From the NCBI GenBank assembly GCA_015680685.1, contig MNCI01011487.1:578271-642270 (forward strand): a stretch of 64,000 nt of DNA, written 5' to 3'. Of this stretch, positions 1 to 10,910 are shown piece by piece; within the stretch, counting starts at the first letter, position 1; each line of letters opens with the position of its first letter. Position numbers and translations under genes: made by a program. The notes under the pieces are model-generated. The model worked only from the letters and a program-made list of their open reading frames with translations. It made no database searches and was not told where the DNA came from. The stretch comes from Gnetum montanum. Its lineage: Eukaryota > Streptophyta > Gnetopsida > Gnetales > Gnetaceae.

Positions 1-174
1 GGCGAAGCGCTTGGGAAAGACTTTTTAAAATGTTACCGTCGTAGAAAATAAAATAATGTTGACGAAAAACAGAAGTTTTATTACTAGTAAAAGAGTATCA
101 AATACATAATCAAGGAGAAAAATATATGGTGATAAGTTAAGGAGAAAAATATATGGAAAAGTTAGATTACTGAG

Positions 175-1622
175 GATGAAACTCTAGCAAACGTTCTCAT
201 AAAAAAAACTCAATCTGCCAAAATACCATCCACTAACACCTACCAGTACAAGACCAAAATACCATCCACTAAGACCTACCAGTACAAGAAAGTGGCAAAA
301 ATTTGGACGTTCGATAAAGAGAGAGACTCCCATTTTAATCACTCCACTCAAATGTACGAAAGGAATAATTGCCAAATGTACGAAAGGAATAATGGGCTGA
401 AAATATTTAAAATTGAATCATAGAATATGACCCTTATACTAATTGCGTAAACTTTCTGTAAACGTAAATGTCATCGTACAGATCGTCGTCGCTTTCAAAC
501 CTTGGAATTCGCAGTACAGTTACTAAAAACAATTTTTGCGTTCAATTAAATTCTTCCCGGAATGGCTTGTAGGTTAAGTAGATGCAGCAGAGGCAATAAT
601 CGAGCTTACAGGGCTTATCTAGCAAAGGGTATCAAGAAATATACGTGAACTTTAGGTCAGACGGCATCTTTTGCAGCAGTAAGTCTGTGCAGGCAAAGGT
701 CGTAACGCCGAGAGCCAGAGCTGACTGCGATTGGGCGTGCCTTCCTTTTCCAAGTCTACAGACTGTCTAAGGCTGCTACATTCCAGTGGCGAATGCAAAG
801 ATACATGGAAGCGACAAAGCTATGTACTAAAAAGAAGAAACTATTCACAGAAATCACAATGAAACTCTGGAAACGTTTTTATAAATAAAGGTTCACCAAT
901 CAATCTGGAGAACTACCCTCCACTCAGATCAACCGGTACAAGAGAGTGGCAGAAATTTTGACAAGGCAGATAGCGCTCAATAATAAATAGATTGACTCCC
1001 ATTTAGCGACTCCACTCAAATTTAAGAAAAGAATAATAGCCTTCCACAATCACTATGAACAGCGTGCTGAAAATATTGAAAATTGAACCATAAAATATGA
1101 CCCTTATACTAATTGCGTAAAGTTTCTGTAAACGTAAATGTCATCGTGCAGATCGTCGTCGCTTTCAAACCTTGTAATTCGCAGTACGGTTACTAAAAAG
1201 TAAAAACAGTTTTTGTGTTCAACTGTGATTAAATTCTTCCGGGAATGGCTTGTAGGTTAAGGAGATGCAGCAGAGGCAATCATCGAGCTTAAAAGGCTTA
1301 TCTAGCAAAGGGTATCAAGAAATCTAACGATTTTGGTTTTAAAAGAATCCATCGCTCCTTTACCGCCTGCTCAAATTTAAATATACATGAACTTTAGGTC
1401 AGACGGCATCCTTTGCAGCACGATTCCCTGCAAAAAAAAAAACAAAAGTCTGTGCAGGCAAAGGTCGTAAGGCCGAGAGCCACAGCTGACTGCGATTGGG
1501 CGTGCCTTCCTTATCCAATTCTACAGACTGTCTAAGGCTGCTGCATTCCAGCGGCGAATGCGAAGATACATGGAGGCCACAAAGCTATGTCCCAAAAAGA
1601 AGAAACTATTCACAGAAATCAC
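175..1622. repeat. Diverged tandem duplication, two copies of about 0.7 kb
   Basis: Copy 1 runs from about 175 to 852 and copy 2 from about 853 to 1622. Both begin with GAAACTCT and end with AAACTATTCACAGAAATCAC. The best conserved part (about 420-620 against 1090-1290) includes a shared CAGATCGTCGTCGCTTTCAA. Copy 2 carries extra sequence at about 1323-1380 and an A-rich insert near 1430. Copy 1 has its own small tandem repeats: a 36-bp unit at 218-253 and 254-289, and a shorter one near 350-393. No coding potential is conserved between the copies. It resembles a duplicated promoter-like or intergenic segment rather than a transposon; I found no terminal repeats. Confidence 0.85.
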
Positions 1623-2019
1623 GATAGCCAATCGGCAGCGTTGGATGATTCAAAGCGCATTCAGTTTGCTCACGAAATTAAATATCCCATATATATAAAC
1701 AAAGTTCGGGCAATGACCAGCAACTGGTGGAGGCAAAGCATGATGATGAAGAAAAGAAATTTAAAGAACACGGGGGCGGCGAAGAAAACTCCAAGCAAGC
1801 AAGCAGACACGATTGATTGCTTTGAGCATTAACAACAAGAACACAAAACAAAATACCAAAGAAACAAACGCAGACAGAGAAGATCAGGTAGTGACATGGA
1901 CATCGACGTCGACAGTGCTGGTGCAGGAGAGCAGCCTCCGAAACAATGTCCGCATGGCTCTCCTGTATCCGCTGGCTACGCTGCGTCCCATTTTACATAC
2001 GGAACTTCCACAGCCAGAG

Positions 2020-2054
<35 letters not shown>

Positions 2055-3400
2055 TTCACCACTGCCGCTGCTTCCTCTGCTTGTTCTAGTGATTGAGCTC
2101 CTAACTCTGTGAAGGCACCGCCGCGTCTTCTGGGGCACGGTTTCCTTCCTTGAGAAGGTGTAGCTGCGCAGAAACATCTGCCTGCAAGCGTACGTATCCA
2201 CAACTACAGCACGACCCATGCCATAATGATGATGATGATGATTCCCACGTTGTTGCCCTTCGTGGACGCCGCTCCTCTCGCGACTGCTCAGAACTCGCAC
2301 GAATTCGGCCTCGGCATGAGGCCACTTGTGTGTGCTCTTGAACGTCACCCTCGCCGGCTCACATACTGCTGCTGCTGCTGTTCCTCCGCACCCCGAATTC
2401 ATTCTCTTTTCTCTTTGCTGCTGCTGCTGCTGTTACTGATCCTGAATTCCTCCCTCTTTCTCGCTCTTTCTCTGTTTCCTGTTCCTGTTTCTGTTTTCGC
2501 CTTCTATCTATCGCTGTTGCTGTTGTGCCTCTGTCGCGCATAAATATGGAAACAGCAGGAGCCCAGATTAATGACAGCCTCTCAATTAGTGGGTTGATGT
2601 CACCTACCCATACATAAGAACATCAACAGCCACACCAACAACAACACCAGAGGCTTAGCATTAGCATTAGCAGAAGAAGAAGAAGCAGCAAGCTGGATTC
2701 ATCATTCTCCATCATCCCATTATTCTCTCCCACAGGACGCCAGCAGCAGCAGTAGCATTCACAGCTATACATATATATCTTCCTTCACTGGCTGTCCAAC
2801 CTGGTAGCTGCAATGTTTATATATCCTGTGTGTATTGGATTGATTAGAAAATGCTTTTTGGGTATGCAAGATCCGATGTATGTGTATGTGCTGGGCTCCG
2901 CTGCATCATTGTGGCAGGTCCCCTGGCTCTGCCGATTCCAAAAGTAATCCTGAGTCAATTCCATTGATTAAGGCCACTAGTGCCACCCCTCTGCTCAGGC
3001 ACACACCATGTATATTCATTATGTCGCAGATCCCGTATATATATTTAAAAAAATACAGCGTAATCTCGAGTACCGGCATGACACGAGCGGCCGGCCAAAG
3101 AAAGTTAATTAATTAACGAGCAAGAAAGAAGGATTTTAGTTGGTTTGGATTTCATGAGGAACAAAGATTAAATTAGCTGTGATTTGGCTTGTGGGGGAAG
3201 CGTCCAAAAGCAACTGACTGTGATGGATTATGATATTGATATGCAATATGCATATTAAACGACGGTCACGCCGGGGGCGCGTGACCAGCCATAACTGTTC
3301 CCATTGGTTGATGCCATCCTTCTTGAGCAGATATCGCATATTTCACTGCGTAGTTCAGCCTACTCTTCCGTGCTAATTTATTGATTTAGTCGTTCATGCG
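1623..3400. other. GC-richer, microsatellite-rich island, possibly gene-proximal
   Basis: This stretch differs from the rest of the window: higher GC, few transposon traces, and short repeats of the kind common in plant 5' leaders. They include a CCAGAA hexamer array (about 2011-2055), an ATG array (2226-2241), CTG arrays (about 2365-2380 and 2416-2436), a pyrimidine-rich tract (2450-2520), and CAA, GAA and CAG arrays (2635-2760). Overlapping reading frames on both strands (1587-2543) are made of these repeats and match no family I recognise, so I do not call a protein gene. It may be the flank or untranslated leader of a gene whose body is elsewhere. The part from 3120 to 3400 shows nothing recognisable. 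Confidence 0.4.
2011..2055. repeat. CCAGAA hexamer microsatellite
   Basis: About seven imperfect copies of CCAGAA. They read as Pro-Glu repeats on plus and Ser-Gly repeats on minus, which explains the overlapping open frames there. Confidence 0.9.
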
Positions 3401-3705
3401 CCCATCCAATTAATGTTTTCTGCAATTTCACCGTCGCAATATCGACAGTTGTTTTTGAATACCTGAACAGGCACATCTATCATGATATTGCTATATTAGC
3501 GTTCTACTGTCCGTTTCGTGAAATTTTTGCCTAGTGGCGGTTATTTTAAACATGCATGAATCTGGTTAGAAATATTTGGACGGCATGAATGCAGGCGCTA
3601 CAACGTTTGAAAGATGCGTGATATATTGAACTGTGGTTTGCTCTCCTATTTGCAACGTGATACCTGTGCGTACTCTTAAAATGTTAGCATGCAATCGCCC
3701 CATTT
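3401..3705. other. No recognisable feature
   Basis: Unique-looking AT-rich sequence without long frames, terminal repeats or RNA-like structure that I could see. Confidence 0.5.
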
Positions 3706-3894
3706 CAAGACTTATAATTCAAACTTTTCACAAGTGTACGGCGAATTTTCTTGTTGGATATTCTTTTCATGTCTCTTTACATCGGTGTCCAGGTGTTTTG
3801 AGCTTGGAGTTTTGGGTTGCACTCCAAGATTTATAATTTAAACTTTTCACAAGTGCTTGATGAATTCTTTTATTAGATATTTCTCTCATGCCTC
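3706..3894. repeat. Tandem repeat of about 119 bp, second copy broken by the Ty3 element
   Basis: Copy 1 starts near 3706 and copy 2 near 3825; both share AACTTTTCACAAGTG. Copy 2 stops at 3894, where the LTR element begins, and resumes after the element at 10906 (GCCTCTTTACA, then GTTTTGGGCTTGGAGTTT). That matches copy 1 at 3771-3815, so the pre-insertion site can be read from the intact neighbour. Confidence 0.8.
3890..3894. repeat. Target site duplication GCCTC, left copy
   Basis: Identical to 10906-10910, directly outside the other LTR. Five bases is the normal length for Ty3 elements. Confidence 0.9.
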
Positions 3895-4928
3895 TATTGA
3901 TGTCAACACTCCCATGCTCTCATCGGGCCATGATTATCAACATCTCTCTCCCTCTTAATAACCACAATAAAAATCATGCAAGTAGTGTGTATTTAAACTG
4001 TCGGGTGGTGGTCATTAATGGCGGCGGTTACGGTCATTAGTGGTAGACGTTTCGAAAGTTACAAACATAAGTGGGCACTTAATTAGAGAACGTGGGTGTT
4101 ACTACACAAGAAGTGGTGGCAGTTTTTGTAGCTGTTACATGAAATGTAGGCATCATTATGGATAGTCGTAGTGGTTATAAAATCAAGGGGAAGGGCTCTT
4201 CCAGGGAGGGAAAAGGGTCTCTGGCTATCAGTCTAAAGAGGCAACTTCCTCTCCACTAAGCAATAGTTTCCTCTTTTTTTTTATGTTCTTTACAAGTTTT
4301 TAGCTGATCTTGGAGGAGGGTCTAAAATAGGAGCCAACGGCTCAAAATTGAATCCTTACGGGTCTTTTCGGTGATGGCAAGAGGGTTCTTTCTCTTTTTT
4401 TCTATCTGCAACAACACAAGCAACACAACCCATGCGTAGGATGTGAGACATGCGATTTTTTTTAGGCTAGCAGCTTGTCTCAGTGGTGCAGACATGGGTG
4501 GACAATCTTCCTCTCTTCGACGATGCACAAAAGGTGGTAGACGGTGGCAGGCTTTGAGGATCGCAGTTGCTACCCTACATAGACTACGATGGGTAGTCTC
4601 TCTTTCTTTATCTCTCTCTCTCTCTCCCTCTCTTGCGGCGATCTCAATCTTTTTGCCCAGTAGGGGATACCATTAGTAGTCACAAACTGACAACGTCAGC
4701 AGGACCAGGGAAAATTCATTTCTTTTAATTACTTATTGTATTAAAGATAATTATTTAAATTAAATTCCATATTTCTTTCTAGTTTATTATTTGCCAAAGG
4801 CCATGTAGCCCTCTCCTGAGACTGTTCGTGGGTTTCCGTACCCATACAGGAGGCACCTTAGACAATAGTCTCCTAAAACAAGTTTTCTTTCCGGTGGTGT
4901 TGGTGTGACCAAAATTTATGCATCAACA
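3895..4928 (+). repeat. 5' LTR of the Ty3 element
   Basis: It aligns along its length with 9700-10905. It begins TATTGATGTC where the other LTR has TGTTGATGTC, and ends in CA, so the leading TG has decayed to TA by a G-to-A change. A TATA box (TATAAAA, 4176-4182) lies about 280 bp in. It holds one copy (4026-4063) of a 40-bp unit that is repeated in the 3' LTR, which explains its shorter length. A CT microsatellite lies at about 4598-4634. Confidence 0.92.
4176..4182 (+). promoter_or_regulatory. LTR TATA box
   Basis: TATAAAA, conserved at the matching place in the 3' LTR (10160-10166). It is followed by a conserved GGGGAAGGGCTCTTCCAGGG that may include the transcript start. Confidence 0.6.
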
Positions 4929-4931
4929 TCT

Positions 4932-4952
4932 TTTTGGCGCTAGAAGGAGGGC
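4932..4952 (+). promoter_or_regulatory. Primer binding site of the Ty3 element
   Basis: TTTGGCGCTAGAAGGAGGG lies a few bases after the LTR end. The TGGCGC start resembles the tRNA-Asp type site of Tat/Athila elements, but the rest differs, so the tRNA is uncertain. Confidence 0.55.
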
Positions 4953-5668
4953 CTTTCTCCCGCCTTTTTTTTTATCATCTTTTCTTGTCATTTTTCTAGC
5001 CATTGTTATCTCATTTTCTAAAATATCTATTTTCTATTCTTTTCTAGTCCCTATTCTATTTTTATTCTCTGAAAATTTCATTTTCCTTGTTTCAAACTTG
5101 TTTTATTTAAAATTTCTGTTTTCAACTATTGCCTTCAAAAATCTTTTTAAAGAACTTTTGAGCCCTTTATTTCCTATTCTCAAAAGTTTGTTTCTTGAAA
5201 AATTTTGGGTCTCGTCACCCATTTTTCTTTAATTTTATTGTTGTTGTTGTTGTTTTTCTTTTTTTAAAATCCTTGTTTCCCAATCCCATTTTTGAATTTG
5301 TGTTTTAGCGGTCCTTACCTTAATCCTGGGTTAGGTAAGGTGGTTTTATTTTTCTAAAATCTTTCATTTTATTTGATTATGAAATTTTAAGTTTATTTTT
5401 CTTTTCAAAGAAAATATATATCTTTTTTTTATTAAAAAAATATATAGCATATTTTAGTGTTTTTCTTTACCAAAAAAAATATTATTTCAATATTTTCTTT
5501 TCTTTTTACACAATTTTATAGTTTCATTCTAACAATTATATTTTATAGTTCTATTTTATGAGTCAACTCTCCTCTACTTCTAACTAACGAGTCACTCATC
5601 TCTTCGCATTAAGGAAACAACAAGCCTCACGCTTTCCAAGTTTTATTCTTAGAAGAACCTAGACTAGG
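4953..5668 (+). other. T-rich untranslated leader of the Ty3 element
   Basis: About 700 bp dominated by T and TTC runs between primer site and gag. The open frame at 4918-5232 is hydrophobic only because of the T-rich composition and starts inside the LTR, so it is not called a gene. Confidence 0.6.
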
Positions 5669-6948
5669 ATGGTAGCCAATCAAGCTCCAACTCCCTTGGT
5701 CAGTAACCCCTTTAACTTTACTAACTACCATGACATCCCAAAGTCACTCCAGAACATAAATTTGTTCTACGATCCCACAAACCCTTCTAGTGATGCCCGC
5801 CAACATATACAATATTTTGAAACCTTACTAGGCATCTACAACATTGTCCAAAATGATGTAACATGTAGGGTATTTGTGACAAATTTCAGAACCAAAGCAA
5901 CCCAATGGTTTCTGATGCTTCCCAATGCCTCCATTAACTCATGGCAAGAGTTCAAAAATAAGTTTTTGACTCAATTTGACAAATTCACAAACCCTGTCAT
6001 AGCATCTAGCAACTTCACCAACTTAAGAAAGCTACCTGGAGAAAATGTCAGGGATTACAACCTAAGATTCCTTCACCAATTGGCCTATGTGCCAAGCGAG
6101 ATGCGTTCACAACCTGATGGCATCCTCAACTTTTACCTCTCTACTATCGACCCATTCTTTGCCTATGCCATCAAATCTGACCCTAACATAACATAAATAT
6201 AGGGAGCAATGGCTAAAGCTATGGAGTTAGAACAAATCACCCTTATGAACAACATTCAAACTCAATTCAGAATGATGAGTGTTAGAAATCCTATGCAACA
6301 TAGACCTATATCTCTATCAACTTTTCCAATGACCAACACTACGTTCCAAACTCTTGTTTCCCTTCAAATGACTCAATCTATAAGCAACTATTTTTAAGGT
6401 CCCACATCTTCTCCATTCCTACTAGTTTGAATGAGGATCAATCAAAGGCCTTAATTCAGTCCATCATAAACCCAAACAAGGCACCTAATCCTGTTGAACC
6501 CACAACTCAAGCTCAAGATCAAATGACCCAGATATTAACTTCACTTCAAAAAATTTCAAATGAAGTAGTTGAATTAAAGAGAAACAACAACAAGGGTCCT
6601 ATACAACCTAAAAAGCCTAGTTCATCAGTCAATGACGATTATTGTCGCCTCCATAACCCTAAGCAACATTCCGAGAGGAATTGTCCACAATTTTTAGCAT
6701 TGTATGGCAACAACACCCAAGGTCAAAAAAATGGGAAACCCCTTGTTATGGTTCTTAATGTACCTCATGAAATAGAAAACGAAGAGGTTTCCTCATTGGA
6801 GCAAGTTATGGTAAGCATCCCAAACCCACGTAATGTTCACTACCGTAAACTTAGTGACATCATGAACTACACACAGCAACAAACTAGGAATGACCCTTAC
6901 ACTCCTTCAAACAGAAGAGCTTTTAGTCAAAGTAATACAAATACTTAG
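5669..6948 (+). pseudogene. gag: gag of the Ty3 element (broken)
   Basis: The structural polyprotein that would package element RNA. The first 175 codons (5669-6196) carry a Retrotrans_gag-like domain, including the segment TQWFLMLPNASINSWQEFKN and a LPGENVRDYNLRF stretch. A TAA ends this part; the same frame resumes (6209-6397), then a frameshift moves it to the frame of 6427-6948. That part has a C/H-rich knuckle (YCRLHN...HSERNCPQF) typical of plant Tat-like gag. The ATG at 5669 follows the leader and begins the conserved domain. It was probably once continuous with protease: the frame at 6427 runs on into it with only stop codons in the way. Confidence 0.85.
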
Positions 6949-7065
6949 ACTTGGTCATCTCAAACAAACACTCCACAATGATCAAACCCACCTTCTATAC
7001 TTAGAAGAACTCCACCTCAACAAAAAGCTAAAGAAGGACACAAGACTTACGATTTAGTTGCAGAT

Positions 7066-7713
7066 TTGAAGAAAATTAAATCTAACATCTCAATGTATGA
7101 CCTTTTACAATTTAACAAAATAAAAGAGGTGGTTCAAGAGATAGTTTGTAAATCGGAAACCAATATAGAAAAATCCCCAACCCCCGAAAGGCAAGTTCAC
7201 TTCACAGAAAGTCCTAACACATTATCAGTACAAAATGTAAACAATTCCATGATGAGTAAGAAAGAGCAACCTTCTTTCCTAACAACTCTAATTATTTTAG
7301 GAAAACATGTCCACAATTGTTTGATGGATTCTGGAGCAACTGTTAGTGTCATGCCACTTGAGATATGTAAGACTTTAGGAGCACAAATGATACCACAAAC
7401 AAAAAATGTGATTCAACTCGATGGGTCCAATGTACTTGTAGTAGGATCATTAAAAGGAGTGAAAGTGCAACTTAAATAATACCCTACGTTCACATGTTAC
7501 ACAAATATCCTAGTAGTTGACATGTCACCTACCTATGGTGTGCTCCTATCTAGGACTTTTGGAGCCAAGTTTGGGGGCTTCTTTAGGTCAAATTTCTCAG
7601 AGCTATTAATCCCTATCAAAGAAAAATCTAAATACATGACTATACCTCAAGAACCCTTCTACAAACAAGTAATTATAGCCTTGGATCAACAAAATCAATC
7701 TTTGAAAGATTGA
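7066..7713 (+). pseudogene. pro: Aspartic protease domain of the Ty3 element
   Basis: The retropepsin-like protease that would mature the polyprotein. It has the catalytic signature LMDSGATVSVMP, followed by LDGSNVLVVGSLKGV and, after one in-frame stop at 7480, ILVVDMSPTYGVLLSRTFG, a typical order for Tat/Athila proteases. The catalytic Asp is intact. The frame is the same as late gag and the downstream integrase tail, separated only by stops (6949, 6979, 7480, 7714). In a normal element reverse transcriptase would follow; here about 300 bp of undefined coding-like sequence leads straight to the integrase end. Confidence 0.85.
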
Positions 7714-7761
7714 AAAACTAATCTTTATGTTGAGGTTATTGAGGTTGAGCGTAGTGAACAT

Positions 7762-8403
7762 GTGAGTGGAAGTACAAAAATAAATTTTGTCTCTCATGTA
7801 GATTCCACCCAATCCTATCAAAGTTCTAGAGAAGGTGAAGAAAGCTATGGAGACACGTTGCCTTATCAACAACATAATGGATTTCATCTGACTGATCCAC
7901 CACATTTAGAGAAAGATAAAGATGTAAATAAGTCCCTACCTCTTAAAACATTTGAAGGTGTGCTAAATTTTAACGATACATCCATGGAACATTCTCCTAG
8001 AAAGGCTATATCCGATGACCCACCAAGACCTAGACCTATCATTAAAACTTATATCAAAGAAAGACTTGATAGAAAACGAACAAGAAAGTTAAGATTAGGT
8101 CTTGATTTTTGTAATCTTAAGCATCAACAAATTGTTAAACAATGTCTTAACAGGAAGTACGTTGGTGAAGTCTTTAAGATACGAGACCTAGTCTTTGAAA
8201 AAAGTAGAACATTTGATTGAGCAAATCTTCAAAGTAAGTTCTCTCCTATGTGGTCAGGCCCATTCCGAATTAAATACATCATTGGCTCCAATGTGTATAA
8301 GGTTGCTGATGTGCAAGGACATAAGTTACCTACAAATTTTAATGCATTCCATCCAAAGCATTTCTACTCAGGTGCCCCACGTGGACACCCAGTAGATTCT
8401 TAG
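7762..8403 (+). pseudogene. int: Integrase C-terminal part, fused downstream of protease
   Basis: From about 8030 the frame reads like the end of a Ty3 integrase: a helix-rich stretch, then KIRDLVFEKS, a TGA at 8218, then SPMWSGPFRI and YKVADVQGHKLPTNFNAFHP. This is the GPY/F-type domain that ends near a stop at 8401. It binds DNA in family members. The zinc-binding and DDE core domains are absent. The first 90 codons (7762-8030) are charged and match nothing I know. Because the frame agrees with gag and protease, the loss looks like an in-frame event rather than random decay. Confidence 0.8.
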
Positions 8404-9680
8404 TTGCATGTTTTTTTCCTCTTTGTCATGCATTTCATTTGTATATAGTTGCATTTGCATATTTTCTTTACACTTCCATCATTTCTTTCTTGGAATTTTG
8501 TTTTGATTTTTGTTTTGCATATGATTTTAATAATCATTACAGTCTTTTGAGTTACTAGGTGTTGGGTCATCAGAGCACCATTGAGAATAATGTTAGTATA
8601 ATGCTTTATATAATATTTCTTATTACTATTACATAAAATATCTTTTATACTATATATTTCAATAATGTTATGATTCTTCCTAGTCTTTTTCAAGGTTTTA
8701 GTTTCTATAGTTATGTTGGATTATGAAGCATAAGATTTGTGCTAACTTATCATGTAATCATCATGATCATGTGAGTGTAGGATAGGTGATGTTGGAGAGT
8801 GGTTAGCCATAATAACTAGGTGACCTTGGAAAACCCCATTTTCTCTCTCATAAGCCCTAGCCCTCAAGTGTGATGATCCATGGTTTCCTTGTGAACAACG
8901 GGGAGAAGTGTGTTCATTTCCACTTGAGAACCCATAGCCACCCAAGAGACCTGCTATGATGCTATCAAATCGTAATTTAAGGCACATACACAAGGGTTGA
9001 ACTACACCATGGGCAAAGTTCTAAAAGGACCAAGTTCACTAGCAGTGGAGCTAATTAGCTAGACTTATGTTAGAATTCCTACCTTAAGAAAGAAGTACAC
9101 CATGGGCAAAGTTTCCTCAAAAAGAAAAAAAAAAGGAATGAGGACCATGTTCATTGGTAGTGTAATAAGTTATTGAGTGTGATGGGGTCTGGCAGCTATC
9201 CTCACCCTAACCTCCATATCCCCTTTTTCCAAAAAAAAAGGACAAATAATCCCTTTTCATCTATTTTCTTTCTCAATGTTAAAAAAAAGTTCCAAGGAAA
9301 AATTCAAAAGTTGTGACTAGCCACAATCTAATATGAGCATGTCCTCCTCATTAAGTTTAGTATGGGTCTTGTGCTCAAAGTAGTCTACATGCTATTGACT
9401 TTTACTTTGTAAGAAGATTGGAAAAGAAATCATAATTATATTTTAATTATATATAGATATATGTAGTTAAAATAAATAAATTATATATTTGGATTTTAAT
9501 TAAATAAGATGGTGGGGTTTGGGTGGCCCATGTCTAGTTCTCTTCTGATTATATGGTTATTCTAATCATGTTTAGTTTACTTTTAAGTTTCTATTTACTT
9601 GTTTTGTGATGTTTGTGATTCCCTACCTATTGCATCATTTTCAAGTTTCTATGATCTTGTTCCTTGCACTGGCATGCAAT
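8404..9680 (+). other. 3' non-coding spacer of the Ty3 element
   Basis: About 1.3 kb between pol remnant and polypurine tract. It contains a short tandem repeat sharing CACCATGGGCAAAGTT (near 9006 and 9099). Open frames on the minus strand here (8400-8993) show no family resemblance. Long spacers at this place are common in Tat/Athila elements. Confidence 0.6.
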
Positions 9681-9699
9681 TAAAAGTTTGGGGGCTAAG
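9681..9699 (+). promoter_or_regulatory. Polypurine tract of the Ty3 element
   Basis: TAAAAGTTTGGGGGCTAAG lies directly before the TG of the 3' LTR. The GGGGG core fits the plus-strand primer of plant Ty3 elements. Confidence 0.7.
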
Positions 9700-9745
9700 T
9701 GTTGATGTCAACACTCCCATGCTCTCATGGGGCCATGATTATCAA

Positions 9746-9746
<1 letters not shown>

Positions 9747-9780
<34 letters not shown>
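9747..9780. repeat. CT microsatellite in the 3' LTR
   Basis: About 17 CT repeats; the matching place in the 5' LTR has only a few. Confidence 0.9.
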
Positions 9781-9783
<3 letters not shown>

Positions 9784-9851
9784 TAACCACAATAAAAATC
9801 ATACGAGTAGTGGGTATTTAAATTGTCAGGTGGTGGTCATTAATGGCAGTA

Positions 9852-10048
9852 GTTATGGTCATTAGTGGCAGATGTCTCGGAAGTTACGGTGGTTATGATC
9901 ATTGGTGCAAACGTTTCGGAAGTTACAGTGGTTACGGTCATTAGTGGCAAACATTTTGAAAGTTATGATGGTTACGGACATTAGTGGCAAACATTTCAGA
10001 AGTTATAGTGGTTACGATCATTAGTGGCAGACGTTTCGAAAGTTACGA
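9852..10048 (+). repeat. Five tandem 40-bp units inside the 3' LTR
   Basis: Units start at about 9852, 9892, 9931, 9971 and 10011 and share GGTCATTAGTGGCA and GAAGTTA. The 5' LTR has one unit (4026-4063). The array accounts for nearly all of the LTR length difference. Confidence 0.88.
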
Positions 10049-10905
10049 ACATAAGTGGGCACTTAATTGGAGAACATGGGCATTATTACACAAGAAGTGG
10101 TGGCAGTTTCTGTAGCTGTTACATGAAATGTAGGCACCATTATGGATGGCCGCAGTGGCTATAAAACCAGGGGGAAGGGCTCTTCCAGGGAGGGGAAAGG
10201 ATCTCTGGCTATCAGTCTAGAGGGGCAACTTCCTCTCCACTAAGCAATAGTTTCCTCCTTTTCTTTTCTTTTCTTTATAGTTTTTCAGTTGATCTTGGAG
10301 GATGGTCCAAAATAGGAGCCAGCAGCTCAAAATCGAATCCTTGCGGGTCTTCTCGGTGATGGTAGGAGGGTTCTTTCTCTCTTCTTTCTATCTACAACAA
10401 CATAGGCAACATAGCCCATGCGCAGGACATGAGACATGCAGTTTTCTTTAGGCCAGCAACTTGTCTCGGTGGTGCAAACGTGGGTTGACGATCTTCCTCT
10501 CTTCGACAGTGCACAAAAGGTGGCAGACGGTGGTAGGCTTTGAGGATTGTAGTTGCTACCCTACGTGGATTGCGGTGGGTAGTCTCTCTTTCTCTCTCTC
10601 TCCCTCTCTTGCGACGATCGTAATATTCTTGCCCAGTAGGGGATACCATTGGTAGTCATAGACCAGCAGTGTTAACAAAACCAGGGAAAATTCATTCCTT
10701 TTAGTTACTTATTATATTTAAGATAATTATTTAATTTAAATTCTAGATTTCTTTCTAGTTTATTATTTGCAAAAGGCCACGTAGCCCTTTCCAGCTAAGA
10801 CGATTCCTAGGTTTCTGTACCTATACAGAAGGCGCCCTAGACAATAGTCTCCTAAAATGAGTTTTCTTTCCCGATGTTGGTGCAACCAAAATTTATGCAT
10901 CAATA

Positions 10906-10910
10906 GCCTC
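10906..10910. repeat. Target site duplication GCCTC, right copy
   Basis: Exact match to 3890-3894; the broken host repeat continues from here. Confidence 0.9.

Larger units (their letters stand above)
3895..10905 (+). mobile_element. Ty3-type LTR retrotransposon lacking RT, RNase H and the integrase core
   Basis: Two related LTRs (3895-4928 and 9700-10905) flank a 4.8-kb interior and are bordered by the exact 5-bp target duplication GCCTC (3890-3894 and 10906-10910). The order is 5' LTR, primer site, T-rich leader, gag, aspartic protease, integrase C-terminal part, non-coding spacer, polypurine tract, 3' LTR. Gag and protease resemble the Ty3 Tat/Athila group. No reverse transcriptase, RNase H or integrase core lies between protease (ending about 7713) and the integrase tail (from about 8030). 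It is non-autonomous and could only have moved with enzymes supplied by a relative. Stops and one frameshift show it is now dead. Confidence 0.92.
9700..10905 (+). repeat. 3' LTR of the Ty3 element
   Basis: It begins TGTTGATGTC and ends CAATA where the 5' LTR ends CAACA, so the final CA has decayed to TA. TATA box at 10160-10166. Two differences from the 5' LTR: a much longer CT run (about 9747-9780) and five instead of one 40-bp units at 9852-10048. Confidence 0.92.

Noticed and set aside
1587-2543. Overlapping open frames on both strands
   Set aside because: They are made of CCAGAA, CTG and ATG microsatellites, and no frame shows a known domain or a codon pattern better than the opposite strand.
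2881-3010. Possible microRNA precursor hairpin
   Set aside because: GTATGTGCTGGG can pair with CTCAGGCACACAC, but the rest of the stem has large bulges and no known plant microRNA is present.
4918-5232. Open frame for a hydrophobic, membrane-like protein
   Set aside because: It begins inside the LTR and reflects T-rich leader composition.
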